Positions 26,007 through 35,788 of a stretch of DNA of 64,000 nucleotides are shown in pieces; position 1 is the first letter of the stretch; each line of letters starts with the position of its first letter. The notes under the pieces were generated by a model. It saw only the letters and a list, made by a program, of their open reading frames with translations, did not search any database and was not told the DNA's origin. The position numbers were made by a program, and so were the translations under genes. The stretch covers positions 124,001-188,000 of the forward strand of contig JAJDWA010000062.1 in NCBI GenBank assembly GCA_022825825.1, in the 5' to 3' direction. The DNA comes from Candidatus Poribacteria bacterium. GTDB lineage: Bacteria; Poribacteria; WGA-4E; WGA-3G.

Positions 26007-29000
26007 ATGAAAAAAAATAATACCTTTGAAAAGGTAGTCCTATTCGTATTGAGTATAACATGTATAGCTATAATTAGCGCGCCTGATGCGGCGGCTGCCA
26101 CAATCGGTAAAATATCCGGTATCGTTACTGCCGAAGTGACAAAGCAACCGTTAGCGAACGCCAAAGTGACGATTGTCGGGACAAGTACTACTGCAACAAC
26201 AAACGATTCTGGTTATTATGTCATGACCAATATTGATCCAGGGGGATATGATATCCAAGTTGAACTTACTGGCTACCGTTCTAAGACCGTTCAAGCAACG
26301 ACGGTTTTCGCTGGACTCACCACGACCATAAACTTCGCCCTGGAGGCTTCTGAAGTTGTGGAACTTGAAGGCGTAACGGTAATTGCTACCAAACCGCTCA
26401 TTAAAAAGGATGTTACGCAAACAACACGGATAATTGAAGCGGACGAAATCGCCTCTATGCCACGCGATACCGTGAACGGCATTCTCCAAACACAAGCAGG
26501 TGTTGCAGTGCTAAACTCAACGGGATCCGTTCATATTCGTGGGGGTAGGTCAATGGAGATTAAATATCTTATTGACGGCATTCCAGTAAATGATCCGATT
26601 GGTAGAGGTTTAGGGCTGCAAATTAGCACAAACGCGCTTGAACAGATGGAAGTTATCACTGGCGGGTTCAATGCGGAACACGGTGATGCACAATCTGGCG
26701 TAATTAATCTCATTACAAAGGCTGGCACCCAAAAATTTACCGGCAGAATCAGATATCGCGTAGGTCAATGGGGACAGCACCATGGCGACCCGATATACGG
26801 ACCCTGGTTAGACCCGGACAACGGCTTCCGCCCCGTAGCACTTGAGCCTTTTAGAGGAATATTCATCGGAAAACCTTACGATTATCAAACACCTTATCGT
26901 GGGAATTCTGTTACAGTTGGGGAATTAGCAAATCGAGAAGGTGATGATCAGGTAACCTTCACGGAAATTGCGCCCGGTGTATATGCAGATAGAACAGAAA
27001 ATCCACTGCAACCCGTTATTGACCCAGAAACAGATGAACCCAAAGTGGATGCAGAAACAGGTGAAGTGATCATGGCACGCCAGCCCTATAGGGATGCGGA
27101 TGGCACTGTAATTGACTATGAAAAGAAACAGGTTACGCTATTCGATGGATACATTGTGGATTTGGAACAGTACAGCGGACTGTTCAACGGGACAAAAAAT
27201 TATAATCTTTCTCCGAGTCATATTGGTGAATTTGCCCTCAGCGGTCCGATATGGGGCAATCGGTTGACGTTCTCCTTCGCCAGCCAGTTCCGACGCGATG
27301 AAAGTTATCTGCCCAATAGCGGTAGCGGTGGGCATACGCTTCAAGGTAAACTCAAGTTTGAGGTGACTCCCGAACTCAAACTCACTGCAAGTGGACTCTA
27401 TGATGTGCGGGAATTCAACAACTATGGTGGGAGTCTACGTTTTGTACCCGGTGCGATTGAAGTTGACAATAGGGATGGACGAAGTCTTTCCGTTCAACTT
27501 TCACACAATATCAACTCAGGCACCTTCTATACCTTGACGTTCGGGCAATTCCACCGTTCTTTTGCCAGTCACCAACCCGGAAAAGTGTGGGATCCGTTGA
27601 ATAAAACGTTTGATGAAAACGCCTACGACAAAGATATATCCTTTGAGGAAAATCAGGAAGAGGGCAGAATTAGAAACCCAGCGCAGCAGGCGTATAACGA
27701 CACAACTTACGATGTCGCAGGAGATAACAACTTCTGGACAACCCGTAATTCTACAACTTCAATTTTCAAAGGCGTTTTTGCGAGCCAAGTTACGGAGAAT
27801 CATCAAATCCAAACCGGTATTGAATTCTCAACGAACAACCTCTATAATCTTGGGACAACAAATTATGGGAGTTCAAACCTCTATATGGAGTATTATGATG
27901 TAACGCCTACATCCATCAGTTTATATGCCCAAGATAAGATGGAATATGAAGGCATGATCGTCAACGCTGGTTTACGATATGATATGTATAATCCAGATGG
28001 TAGGACACCCAAAGACCTTTTGGATCCGCTTGAACTGAATGAGGATGGCACAATTAAACTGGACTATGAAACATATTCAGTTGGACAGCCAATCATCAAA
28101 AACCCGATTGAACCCGCTACGAAACACATGATCGCACCACGGCTCGGTATCTCGTTCCCAATTACTGATCGGGCAAAGCTACACTTTACCTACGGGCATT
28201 ACTACCAGATTCCACGCGGTGATGATCTTTATGAAAACCTTAGCTTTGATATGCGCGGTGCAATCCGAAGAAGAGGAAATCCTGACCTGGAACCGGAGAA
28301 AACCATCGCTTATGAAGTCGGCATTGCACAGCAATTCACAGATGATTTAACCGTTGACATTACTGGATTTACCAAGGATATTAACAACCTTGTGAGTAGT
28401 GTGCATGTTGACATTTCCAACGATTATAGCTATTTTATCAATGACATTTACGGTCGCGTGCAAGGATTTGAACTCGCAATCCGTAAGTGGCGCACAGGGA
28501 ATAGTCGGGTTTCCGGGTCGCTTAGTTATACCTATTCTGTTGCCAAAGGGAAAGGCTCCAGCCGAAATCTGGGATACCTCACCTATTACCGACAACAACC
28601 TGAAGTCACTGAAAGCCATCCGTTAGCGTGGGATCAACGTCATATCGTTTCCGCATTTTTAGACATTCAGTTGCCCTTCACTTCTGCTGTTAATTTTGTC
28701 GGTAGGTATGCCAGCGGTTTACCCTACACGCCAAATCCGAGAGCACCGATAAAACCCGCTATCAATTCAAAGCGTTATCCCGCAACTTACAATGTTGATG
28801 CACTTGTGAGCAAACGTAGCCGCATTGGTGGAATGACATATACCTTCTTTGCGGATATTCGGAACATCTTCAACACGAAGAACCTTGATAACTTGCTTGA
28901 TGAAGTGACGTATGACCGTTACGGTATTCCGTTGACTGCCCAGAAGCATTCCAGTCCAGCTTCATGGAGTTCTCCGCGTTTGGTTATGGTTGGTGTGAGT

Positions 29001-29012
29001 TTGGATTTTTAA
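26007..29012 (+). CDS. TonB-dependent receptor with carboxypeptidase-regulatory-like N-terminal domain
   Basis: The 1001-residue protein has a signal peptide (cleaved near residue 30, AAAA), then an Ig-like carboxypeptidase-regulatory domain at about 33-115 (ISGIVTAEVTKQPLANAKV). A TonB plug follows at about 130-240 (GVAVLNSTGSVHIRGGRS, then GVINLITKAG), and then a long outer-membrane beta-barrel ending in the aromatic residue F. It imports a bulky nutrient across the outer membrane using TonB energy; the ligand is not predictable. GAGGAGA at 25994-26000 supports ATG 26007 over the upstream TTG-type start. It precedes, with unrelated genes between, a VPNPY-type secreted protein and a PorV-like protein. 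Confidence 0.9.
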   Translation: MKKNNTFEKVVLFVLSITCIAIISAPDAAAATIGKISGIVTAEVTKQPLANAKVTIVGTSTTATTNDSGYYVMTNIDPGGYDIQVELTGYRSKTVQATTVFAGLTTTINFALEASEVVELEGVTVIATKPLIKKDVTQTTRIIEADEIASMPRDTVNGILQTQAGVAVLNSTGSVHIRGGRSMEIKYLIDGIPVNDPIGRGLGLQISTNALEQMEVITGGFNAEHGDAQSGVINLITKAGTQKFTGRIRYRVGQWGQHHGDPIYGPWLDPDNGFRPVALEPFRGIFIGKPYDYQTPYRGNSVTVGELANREGDDQVTFTEIAPGVYADRTENPLQPVIDPETDEPKVDAETGEVIMARQPYRDADGTVIDYEKKQVTLFDGYIVDLEQYSGLFNGTKNYNLSPSHIGEFALSGPIWGNRLTFSFASQFRRDESYLPNSGSGGHTLQGKLKFEVTPELKLTASGLYDVREFNNYGGSLRFVPGAIEVDNRDGRSLSVQLSHNINSGTFYTLTFGQFHRSFASHQPGKVWDPLNKTFDENAYDKDISFEENQEEGRIRNPAQQAYNDTTYDVAGDNNFWTTRNSTTSIFKGVFASQVTENHQIQTGIEFSTNNLYNLGTTNYGSSNLYMEYYDVTPTSISLYAQDKMEYEGMIVNAGLRYDMYNPDGRTPKDLLDPLELNEDGTIKLDYETYSVGQPIIKNPIEPATKHMIAPRLGISFPITDRAKLHFTYGHYYQIPRGDDLYENLSFDMRGAIRRRGNPDLEPEKTIAYEVGIAQQFTDDLTVDITGFTKDINNLVSSVHVDISNDYSYFINDIYGRVQGFELAIRKWRTGNSRVSGSLSYTYSVAKGKGSSRNLGYLTYYRQQPEVTESHPLAWDQRHIVSAFLDIQLPFTSAVNFVGRYASGLPYTPNPRAPIKPAINSKRYPATYNVDALVSKRSRIGGMTYTFFADIRNIFNTKNLDNLLDEVTYDRYGIPLTAQKHSSPASWSSPRLVMVGVSLDF

Positions 29013-29053
29013 CTTGTTCGTAGGCACGCAATTCATTGTGCCTCGGACATTCA

Positions 29054-29120
29054 CCGGTAGGCGAGGTTTCCTAACCTCGCTTGTTCACAGTGTATAATTA
29101 ATTCTAAATTTACTATAATC
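29054..29120. repeat. dispersed hairpin repeat copy 4 with AT-rich tail
   Basis: GCGAGGTT-TCCT-AACCTCGC (29061-29080) is a perfect 8-bp stem followed by the same AT-rich tail as copy 1 (AATTAATTCTAAATTTACTA), ending about 18 nt before the next gene's ATG. The tail contains TATAAT at 29114. Confidence 0.75.
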
Positions 29121-29137
29121 GTAAAGGTAAATTCTAA

Positions 29138-30001
29138 ATGAAGGAAATCCATATTGCAGAAGCGGATATCACTGCAGTAGCAAAAAAATTGGAACAAATT
29201 GCTCCGTTTTGTAGACCGATTGATCCCGATTTGAGATCTCCTGCTATTAAAGTGATTGACTGTGTCTTATCACTCCGTACAAGTTATGACAGAGTTGTGG
29301 TTCCTCGACTCAAGAATTTTAGGGTTAAACATCCTGACACACAACAGGTCACTGATTTAGCAAATTTGATGGCAAGTTATCCAACACCCTATAAATTCAT
29401 TCAACAAGAGCTTAACTACAATTCCGAGCGTAAAGCAAAAATGCTACAGCAAGTAGTAAAATACCTTTGCCAAATCGCTCAGAAAACACCAAGCATTCCT
29501 GAAGAAGAGAATCTGAAAGAATGGGCAATGCAAGCTAATCCTCAGGAGTGCTATACGCTAAATATTAAATATTTTGCGATGGCTGGTTTCCAGTATCTCC
29601 GAATACTCTTTGGGGCAGACACAACTAAACCTGATGTACACATCATCAGGTTTGTATATAAGACATTAAATCGAAACGTGTCAGATATTGAGTCACTTTT
29701 GCTCTTAGAAGCGGCCTCAAAACGTTTAGGATTATCCGTTAGAGCTGTTGACAGTTATATTTGGAAAGAAGGGGCACGACCAGCGGAAATGACTAACAAA
29801 ACCGACCTCAATGACGAATTACGTACTGAGTATGACGAAACTTTGCTGAAAAACGGTGTCCGTGGGAAATATGCGGAGCAGGCCGCTGCTGGTACAAACC
29901 TTGTCCGTCTTGATCCAGATGTTGCCGCCGCTTTTCCTACTGAAGAAGCCGTTAATGAAGCGTTACGATCTATTTTGAAAGAGAGAAATAAGGAGAAATA
30001 G
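29138..30001 (+). CDS. HhH-glycosylase-like protein fused to an antitoxin-like C-terminal domain
   Basis: The first 200 residues of this 287-residue protein look like the helix-hairpin-helix DNA-glycosylase superfamily, especially FQYLRILFGADTTKPDVHII, which resembles the HhH-GPD substrate loop with the conserved D. Residues 235-285 (NGVRGKYAEQAAAGTNLVRL and the FPTEEAVNEALR end) match short stand-alone antitoxin-type proteins usually encoded upstream of a toxin. Activity is unproven. An AF2212-like antitoxin follows after 2 nt. The fusion is unusual, and the identity of the N-terminal half is tentative. Confidence 0.6.
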   Translation: MKEIHIAEADITAVAKKLEQIAPFCRPIDPDLRSPAIKVIDCVLSLRTSYDRVVVPRLKNFRVKHPDTQQVTDLANLMASYPTPYKFIQQELNYNSERKAKMLQQVVKYLCQIAQKTPSIPEEENLKEWAMQANPQECYTLNIKYFAMAGFQYLRILFGADTTKPDVHIIRFVYKTLNRNVSDIESLLLLEAASKRLGLSVRAVDSYIWKEGARPAEMTNKTDLNDELRTEYDETLLKNGVRGKYAEQAAAGTNLVRLDPDVAAAFPTEEAVNEALRSILKERNKEK

Positions 30002-30003
30002 CC

Positions 30004-30264
30004 ATGTCTACAACTATTGAAGGCGTATATCACAACGGGAAAATTGAACTTTCGGAAACACCCAGTGATGTGTGTGAAGGTGCACGAGTCATTGTAACCT
30101 TTCTTCCACCGGGTTATATAGATTTGCGAGAACGTGGTATTGACGAAGCACAAGCGACAAATTTACGTGCTCGCTTTGCCACCTTTGCTGAAGATTGGGA
30201 AAGTCCTGAAATGAGTGTGTATGACAACTATGATGAGGAGAAAGCCAAGTTACAAACGCGGTAG
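30004..30264 (+). CDS. AF2212/DUF104-like antitoxin
   Basis: The 86-residue protein begins with TIEGVYHNGKIELSETP, the usual beta-hairpin start of DUF104/AF2212-like antitoxins, and ends in an acidic region. Such proteins normally neutralise a PIN-domain toxin encoded immediately downstream. Here the downstream reading frames hold no intact PIN gene; a short alternative frame (30230-30394) starting KPSYKRGSVW looks like the first residues of a PemK/MazF-type toxin but ends after 54 codons. AAGGAG precedes the ATG. Confidence 0.75.
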   Translation: MSTTIEGVYHNGKIELSETPSDVCEGARVIVTFLPPGYIDLRERGIDEAQATNLRARFATFAEDWESPEMSVYDNYDEEKAKLQTR

Positions 30265-30317
30265 TGTATGGAAAATCTCTTACAAAACAAATCTGGTTGT
30301 TATTACAGGAGAAGCAA

Positions 30318-31133
30318 ATGAACCTTCAAAAAACAATACGGCTATCAAAAATCTACACACGAGAAGAGGAATTTTCAGAAGATCTTGCAGATAATCTTGA
30401 GGCACTCAAAGTCGGCAAATTTGAAGACGCAGAAACAGAAGCAAGAGTTGGAACAAAAAAGGCGGATATTGTCGCAAGTGGAGAGGATGGGACAATTGTG
30501 GTTGAAAACCAATTTGGCAAAGCAGATTGGGACCACTGGGGGAGACTTGAGGCTTATGCGCGCCTAAAAGAAGCTGATGTAGCGGTATTGGTAGCTGAAA
30601 ATTTTGAGGAACTGATGATCGTAACCTGTAATCTACGTAACGAAGACAGCAAAACTGATTGGTATCTAATTCAAGTACTTGCAAATTCACACCAAGAGTT
30701 GTCCTTTCATTATGTCGCAAGACCTGCTATAGATATCCAAACTGAACAATCCAATATTGAATTCAGCGAATTCTGGACACCTATTCGCGAAGGTGACGGT
30801 CTTTTTAGTGGTAAACTTGTACCTGTTGGTAAAGATTATATTTCAAAGACTATTCGCGGAATACGAATGTGGTTATGGCTTACAAGACATGAATGTAATA
30901 TACGATTGTGGTTCCAGGGAAAGGACAGATTTGAACGTAGAGACAAGGTGATGGAACTTTTTCCAGAATCAGATTACCCTTACGAATATAAAGATGCAAC
31001 AAGAGCTTTAATCGTGATTTTTCGTGTCCTTGAAAAAGGGCTGGAAGACAAGGAAGATTGGGATGAAATCCAAGAGGAATTGGTAACTATGGGGACCGAC
31101 ATATACAATAAAATAAGCGAATCTGGTTTATAG
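30318..31133 (+). CDS. PD-(D/E)xK nuclease-like protein (DUF4268-type)
   Basis: In this 271-residue protein, the segment GTKKADIVASGEDGTIVVEN followed by QFGKADWDHWGR is the typical core of the stand-alone PD-(D/E)xK-like family: D in KADI, then E-N-Q where the usual ExK would be. A DUF4268-like C-terminal domain of about 130 residues follows. The core is predicted to bind or cut nucleic acid, but the lysine is replaced by glutamine, as in this family. AGGAG at 30307-30312 supports ATG 30318. Gene order after two antitoxins suggests an accessory or defence role; this is inference. Confidence 0.7.
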   Translation: MNLQKTIRLSKIYTREEEFSEDLADNLEALKVGKFEDAETEARVGTKKADIVASGEDGTIVVENQFGKADWDHWGRLEAYARLKEADVAVLVAENFEELMIVTCNLRNEDSKTDWYLIQVLANSHQELSFHYVARPAIDIQTEQSNIEFSEFWTPIREGDGLFSGKLVPVGKDYISKTIRGIRMWLWLTRHECNIRLWFQGKDRFERRDKVMELFPESDYPYEYKDATRALIVIFRVLEKGLEDKEDWDEIQEELVTMGTDIYNKISESGL

Positions 31134-31166
31134 AGCGGAATTAGCATTAGATTGAATAGGAAACCA

Positions 31167-31652
31167 ATGGACTACACCATCACAGAAGCCAAACTCAACG
31201 ATGTCCCATCCATCGTTGAGATAACGTTGCAAAGTTTTCAAGACGCATTCAATAAGCCATTTTACCTAACTCGTGAGGATGCTGTCCACAGATGGACTGC
31301 TTATATGCGTAAGGAACACCACCCACAAAAAGCGAAAGACCCGCGCATAGTATATCTTGCAATTGGAGATGGGAAAACAGTCGGTTTCGTAGCTGGACAT
31401 TTAACAGAACGTTTTGACCTTGAAGGTGAACTTCAATCTATCTATATTCTGCCAGAACATCAACGTCAGGGGCTTGGAACACAATTAGTCATCACGCTTG
31501 CAAAGTGGTTCAAAAAATGGGATGCCAAAGCGGTATGTGTTGACCACAAAGGCGGCAGCGAAGGTTTTTATATCAAATTAGGTGCGCAACCCAACGAACA
31601 CGGATGGTTGGTATGGGACAATTTCCTTGACCTGCTCAATCCGAAAGAATAA
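31167..31652 (+). CDS. GNAT-family N-acetyltransferase
   Basis: The 161-residue protein has the GNAT fold pattern: a central LQSIYILPEHQRQGLGTQLV gives the acetyl-CoA-binding R/Q-x-x-G-x-G/L loop, followed by GFYIKLGA near the C terminus. It transfers an acetyl group from acetyl-CoA to an amine of an unknown substrate. AGGA at 31158-31161 favours ATG 31167 over the earlier TTG. It lies 14 nt ahead of an oxidoreductase gene and probably shares its transcript. Confidence 0.88.
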   Translation: MDYTITEAKLNDVPSIVEITLQSFQDAFNKPFYLTREDAVHRWTAYMRKEHHPQKAKDPRIVYLAIGDGKTVGFVAGHLTERFDLEGELQSIYILPEHQRQGLGTQLVITLAKWFKKWDAKAVCVDHKGGSEGFYIKLGAQPNEHGWLVWDNFLDLLNPKE

Positions 31653-31666
31653 GAAAGGAATTGATA

Positions 31667-32668
31667 ATGGACAAAAACTATAAGGTAGCAATCATCGGTT
31701 GCGGTGGTATTTCTCACATGCACGCCGGTTGGTATGTGAATGAACCGCGGGCGACTATAACTGCAATTGCAGATATTGATGAAGAACGGCTTAAGGCGTA
31801 TGGTGAAAGATACGAGGTTGAAAAACAGTACACCGATTTCATCGAAATGCTTCAGACAGAGGATATTGATCTCGTTTCAGTCTGTACGCGCCCGAAACAC
31901 CATGCACCGTTGGTGATTGAAGCGGCGAAACACGGTGTCAAAGGTATTCTGTCTGAAAAACCGATGGCAGAAAATCTTGGACAAGCAAAAGCGATGCTTG
32001 AGTCCTGTTCACAGCACGGTGTGAAATTGGCAATTGATCATCAAGTACGATTTAGCTCACCCTACCAGCATGCACAAGAGATGATTGCCGATGGTGCTAT
32101 TGGTGACATCTTTCGCATTCACGGCATTTGTGGTGGCGGCGACCTGAAGGACAACGCTACGCATACTGTTGACCTTATGCTGTATCTCTACGGTGATCGT
32201 CCTGTGAGTTGGGTAATCGGGCAGATTGAACGTATCGGCACACCGACCAAATACGATCTGCACTCCGAGGATTTCGCGATCGGATACTTCAAGTTTGAAG
32301 ACAATGCGCGAGGCATCATTGAATCGGGGAATGATACTGCACCGGGTTATCACCATATCTACTGCTACGGCACAGAAGGCGAAATAGAACTCGCTGCCCC
32401 TGGCGGACCGGGCATCCGTTATCGCAATCAAGAGACGGGTGGCGAATGGGCTACCCCCGAACTCCCTTCAGAAATTACCCCTGTGCGAGACCTAATTAAC
32501 GCCATTGAAGAAGACCGAGAACATCGCTCAAGCGGTCATTGTGGATATGCTACCCTCGAACTGCTCATGGCAATTTATGAGTCATCACGGAAACGGCAAC
32601 GGGTTCGTTTACCTATGGAAGAGATGGAATCCCCATTAACACTGATGATTGAGGATGGGTGGGTATAA
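31667..32668 (+). CDS. Gfo/Idh/MocA-family oxidoreductase (copy 3)
   Basis: The 333-residue protein has a Rossmann motif IIGCGGISHMHAGWY at the N terminus and the catalytic EKPMAEN near residue 100, then the C-terminal beta-sheet domain. It is NAD(P)-dependent and acts on an unknown sugar or cyclitol. AAGAAAGGA precedes ATG 31667. It follows the acetyltransferase closely, so an amino-sugar substrate is conceivable, though not shown. Confidence 0.88.
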   Translation: MDKNYKVAIIGCGGISHMHAGWYVNEPRATITAIADIDEERLKAYGERYEVEKQYTDFIEMLQTEDIDLVSVCTRPKHHAPLVIEAAKHGVKGILSEKPMAENLGQAKAMLESCSQHGVKLAIDHQVRFSSPYQHAQEMIADGAIGDIFRIHGICGGGDLKDNATHTVDLMLYLYGDRPVSWVIGQIERIGTPTKYDLHSEDFAIGYFKFEDNARGIIESGNDTAPGYHHIYCYGTEGEIELAAPGGPGIRYRNQETGGEWATPELPSEITPVRDLINAIEEDREHRSSGHCGYATLELLMAIYESSRKRQRVRLPMEEMESPLTLMIEDGWV

Positions 32669-32710
32669 GCGATATAGAGGAACATTAACGTAACCCTTAG
32701 GAGGGAAGAG

Positions 32711-33334
32711 ATGGATTTAGATTTCTACATTACACTGTTTTCAATCGTGTTCCCAATTATATTCGGGGTGATAGCAGTTTTTTTCTTAATAATCGGGATG
32801 CGAGGCATTTTAACGCGGCGACCTTTCCTGCTCTCAAATAGATGGTTGCTGTCTATGATGTTTATTATTTTTGTGCCAAATATCATCCTACCTCTCATTT
32901 TGCCACCATCTACGCCGTTTCTTATTAAATGGCTAAACCCAGTCATGTTTACAGTTGTTCTTGTGATGATGTGTTTTGTATTGAAGGGATACGTCGCATT
33001 CGGTGTTACAGATACTTCATTTCGGGACGCATTACTTGATACTTTACAAAAACTTGAATTATCTTATGAAGAAAGTCTTTCTGCTATACGAATCACCTCT
33101 GTTGAGGTTGACCTTCAGGTATCTGTTCAGTCTTGGATAGGATCAGGCATGATTAAGATTAAGCAGCGCGGACACTTTTCGCTGCTTACAGAGATTGTCA
33201 CTGCAATGAATGAATATTTCCGGGTGTCAGCTACCCCCGCAAAACTTTTGACTTGCATTTTCTATATGATTATGGGAGTAATTATGGTTATTGCCGGAAT
33301 AGGAATGTCAATATTATTCCAAAACATCACTTGA
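32711..33334 (+). CDS. hypothetical inner-membrane protein
   Basis: The 207-residue protein has hydrophobic segments near residues 7-30, 44-62, 72-92 and 182-205. A soluble stretch of about 75 residues separates the third and fourth. I recognise no family. AGGAGGGAAG just upstream gives a strong ribosome site. It is followed by a glycosyltransferase, with 58 nt between, and could belong to the same transcript. Confidence 0.65.
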   Translation: MDLDFYITLFSIVFPIIFGVIAVFFLIIGMRGILTRRPFLLSNRWLLSMMFIIFVPNIILPLILPPSTPFLIKWLNPVMFTVVLVMMCFVLKGYVAFGVTDTSFRDALLDTLQKLELSYEESLSAIRITSVEVDLQVSVQSWIGSGMIKIKQRGHFSLLTEIVTAMNEYFRVSATPAKLLTCIFYMIMGVIMVIAGIGMSILFQNIT

Positions 33335-33392
33335 AATAATACTGAAGAGAGATAAAAAGGTATTAATATTCAGATTACTCAGGACATAACAG

Positions 33393-35234
33393 ATGATTTC
33401 TGAAAATTCAAACGCAAAGAGTGAATCTATATCAATAAATATTATCCTATGTTGCATATTGATTGCATCCTTTAGTTTGGTCCTGCGAAACCTCGGACAC
33501 AGCAAGATTCACTTTTGGGATGAAGGTTTTCATGCAATCGTCGCTCGAAATTTAACAAAACATCCGTTGAAATTCACCCTGTATGATCAACCGTGGCTGC
33601 AATATGATTACAAAAACTGGGGAGGAAACCATATATGGCTACATAAACCGCCTGTTGCCATGTGGAAAATCTGTGTCTCACATTTTATTTTTGGCATCAA
33701 CGCTTTCGCGCTACGTTTACCGTCTGCTATCAGTCTTGTGCTGTCAGCATGGTTGACATATAGAATAGCCTCTGATCTTTTTGATAAACGCGCAGGGCTT
33801 ATCGCAGCGTTTCTTCAGGCGTTTAATCCGTTTCTGTTTGCATCTGTTCACGGCTATCGCTTTTCGGATCACATTGACATAGCGCTGCTGCTCTGGGTTC
33901 AAGTTTCGTGTTGGTTTTTACTTCGTGCAGTCCGAACCGGGAAACGAAGGAATTATATCTTATCAGGTGTGGCGATGGGGATAGCCTATCTCTCAAAAAG
34001 TTATCTGGCACTTATCACTTTTGGGATTGCGTTTGTTGTCTGGTTTGTAGAATGGTACAAACATAGAATTCGAACGCTTAGGGAATCTTCTGATGATATG
34101 GAGACGGTTGATATGCAAGAGTCAGATGAAAAAGACACGCGAATTCGACTCAAAGATGTTGGGTTGCTTCTTCTTGTTGGTATTGGGACTGTCGCGCCTT
34201 GGGCAGTTTATTGCTTGATAAGATATCCGAAAGAATATATATGGGAACATAGACGTGTTCTTGAGCATCTTAACACAAACATTGAAGGGTGGAAGGCAAG
34301 TTGGGATAGACCTCTATTTGAATATATGCCGCTGTTTTATCCGTTTTTCTATGCCGCACTCTTTGCTATTGTGTTGTGTCTATTGGTAGTAATGTTCAAA
34401 CGTTGGCGATTACCGGAACTGTTTATATTAGCATGGGCTATCGGTGTCATTGTACCGCACACACTTGCCCAAACGAAAACACCATCTGCAACAATGATTG
34501 CTGTGCCATCGTTGCTCATCTGTCTGGCAGTAGTCATTAGCTGGGCATGGCAGCGAAAGAATTGGCTTTACACATCAATTTGGGGCGCATCAATGCTGTC
34601 GATTGTTATCATCACTACTTTAGCAAAAAGAACTAACGGGCGTGTCCAAATTCGCAATGTTCTTCCGATTGATTGGATCAAAAGTTTCGCACCGTTTATG
34701 CATAAACATTTCTGGATAACTGAACAGCTCATCGGATTTGGTATCTTACTCGGTTTATTTACTGGTGTGTATTTTCTAATACGTCAAAGAGATTGGCAAA
34801 GATGGGTATGGCTCGGTGTTCGTTATGTAGCACTTGTCCTTGCTATATTTTACACAGTGAGTTATGTTGAGGCAGCATATAAGGTTACACAACGTAATGC
34901 ACAAATTCCGTTGTATGTCGTAAGTGGTAAACGTATTCAACAGGAAATGCCAAAAAATGCTTGCTTCTTTCTTGACGATGAACGGACTGGTGCACATTTT
35001 GATCTGATGTATTACGCTGACAGGTCAACATATCAGATTAATAACGTGCACGCGAAGGCACCACGTAATGTTGCTCTACAAGCGAGAGAAGCGCGTGCAG
35101 CAGGCGCGATTCCCTATCTTTTTTCAGTCAAAGAAACTGAGTACAGTTATCCACTGCTGATTGAAGGTGAGGTAGATATCGGAGATGGTCAGAAACAAAA
35201 GTATCGCATTTATGAAATCACAGAAACGCAATGA
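33393..35234 (+). CDS. ArnT/PMT-like membrane glycosyltransferase (GT39/GT83 type)
   Basis: The 613-residue polytopic protein has about a dozen transmembrane helices. In the first periplasmic loop WDEG (D43-E44) holds the catalytic acidic pair of the GT-C fold, and HKPP around residue 90 is the usual second motif. Such enzymes move a sugar from a polyprenyl-phosphate donor to lipid A, protein or another envelope acceptor on the periplasmic side. The C-terminal 150 residues form a soluble domain. Donor and acceptor cannot be told. Confidence 0.85.
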   Translation: MISENSNAKSESISINIILCCILIASFSLVLRNLGHSKIHFWDEGFHAIVARNLTKHPLKFTLYDQPWLQYDYKNWGGNHIWLHKPPVAMWKICVSHFIFGINAFALRLPSAISLVLSAWLTYRIASDLFDKRAGLIAAFLQAFNPFLFASVHGYRFSDHIDIALLLWVQVSCWFLLRAVRTGKRRNYILSGVAMGIAYLSKSYLALITFGIAFVVWFVEWYKHRIRTLRESSDDMETVDMQESDEKDTRIRLKDVGLLLLVGIGTVAPWAVYCLIRYPKEYIWEHRRVLEHLNTNIEGWKASWDRPLFEYMPLFYPFFYAALFAIVLCLLVVMFKRWRLPELFILAWAIGVIVPHTLAQTKTPSATMIAVPSLLICLAVVISWAWQRKNWLYTSIWGASMLSIVIITTLAKRTNGRVQIRNVLPIDWIKSFAPFMHKHFWITEQLIGFGILLGLFTGVYFLIRQRDWQRWVWLGVRYVALVLAIFYTVSYVEAAYKVTQRNAQIPLYVVSGKRIQQEMPKNACFFLDDERTGAHFDLMYYADRSTYQINNVHAKAPRNVALQAREARAAGAIPYLFSVKETEYSYPLLIEGEVDIGDGQKQKYRIYEITETQ

Positions 35235-35265
35235 CTAAATTTACTGAAGGACAATACTGTTGTTA

Positions 35266-35274
35266 TGGTATAAT
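35266..35274 (+). promoter_or_regulatory. extended -10 promoter upstream of higA-like gene
   Basis: TGG-TATAAT (TGn plus TATAAT) lies 77 nt ahead of the antitoxin ATG; the -35 region is poor. A 28-codon leader frame (35275-35361) beginning MHKNYIMPYS overlaps the antitoxin start and may couple translation. Confidence 0.4.
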
Positions 35275-35350
35275 ATGCATAAGAATTATATCATGCCGTA
35301 TTCTGATGCAAAACGACAACTTGAAGCTGAATGTATCAAAACGAAAAACC

Positions 35351-35725
35351 ATGGAAATTAAACCAATCAAAACTGGAGCAGATTATAACGCTGCACTAAA
35401 AAATATAGAACAACTTTGGGACGCGAGTTACGGTTCACCAGAAGGTGATAAATTAGATGTCCTTGTGACACTTGTTGATGCTTATGAAAATGAACATTAT
35501 CCGATTCCACCACCAGATCCTATTGATGCAATTCTTCACTATATGGAGAGCCAAGGACTTACCGAACATGATCTTGAACTCTATATCGGTTCACGTTCCT
35601 GCGTATCAGAAATCTTGAATCGCCAACGCACTTTGTCTTTGGACATGATTCGGAAATTACACAAAGGTCTTGGAATTTCAGCGGATATTTTGATTCAATC
35701 GTATCCATTACGAGTCATGTCTTGA
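35351..35725 (+). CDS. HigA-like antitoxin (HTH, orphan)
   Basis: The 124-residue protein matches the HigA family. The N-terminal MEIKPIKTGADYNAALK segment, a PIPPPDPIDAI linker and a helix-turn-helix around YIGSRSCVSEILNRQRTLSL are all present. It should bind DNA and neutralise a HigB toxin. No intact toxin gene precedes it: only a short leader frame is found between 35234 and 35351, so it is an orphan or regulates another system. Start ATG 35351 begins family homology. Confidence 0.85.
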   Translation: MEIKPIKTGADYNAALKNIEQLWDASYGSPEGDKLDVLVTLVDAYENEHYPIPPPDPIDAILHYMESQGLTEHDLELYIGSRSCVSEILNRQRTLSLDMIRKLHKGLGISADILIQSYPLRVMS

Positions 35726-35788
35726 ATTCCAAACCGCATTCTCAGTGATAACGATTTGTCATCACATCCACAATATGGAGGTAAAAAT

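Noticed and set aside
30230-30394. 54-codon frame with PemK/MazF-like first residues
   Set aside because: Only about ten residues fit the toxin start; the rest does not, and it overlaps the nuclease-like gene. Kept only as a hint in the findings.
35275-35361. 28-codon frame ahead of higA considered as HigB toxin remnant
   Set aside because: The sequence does not resemble the HigB C terminus; better read as a leader frame.
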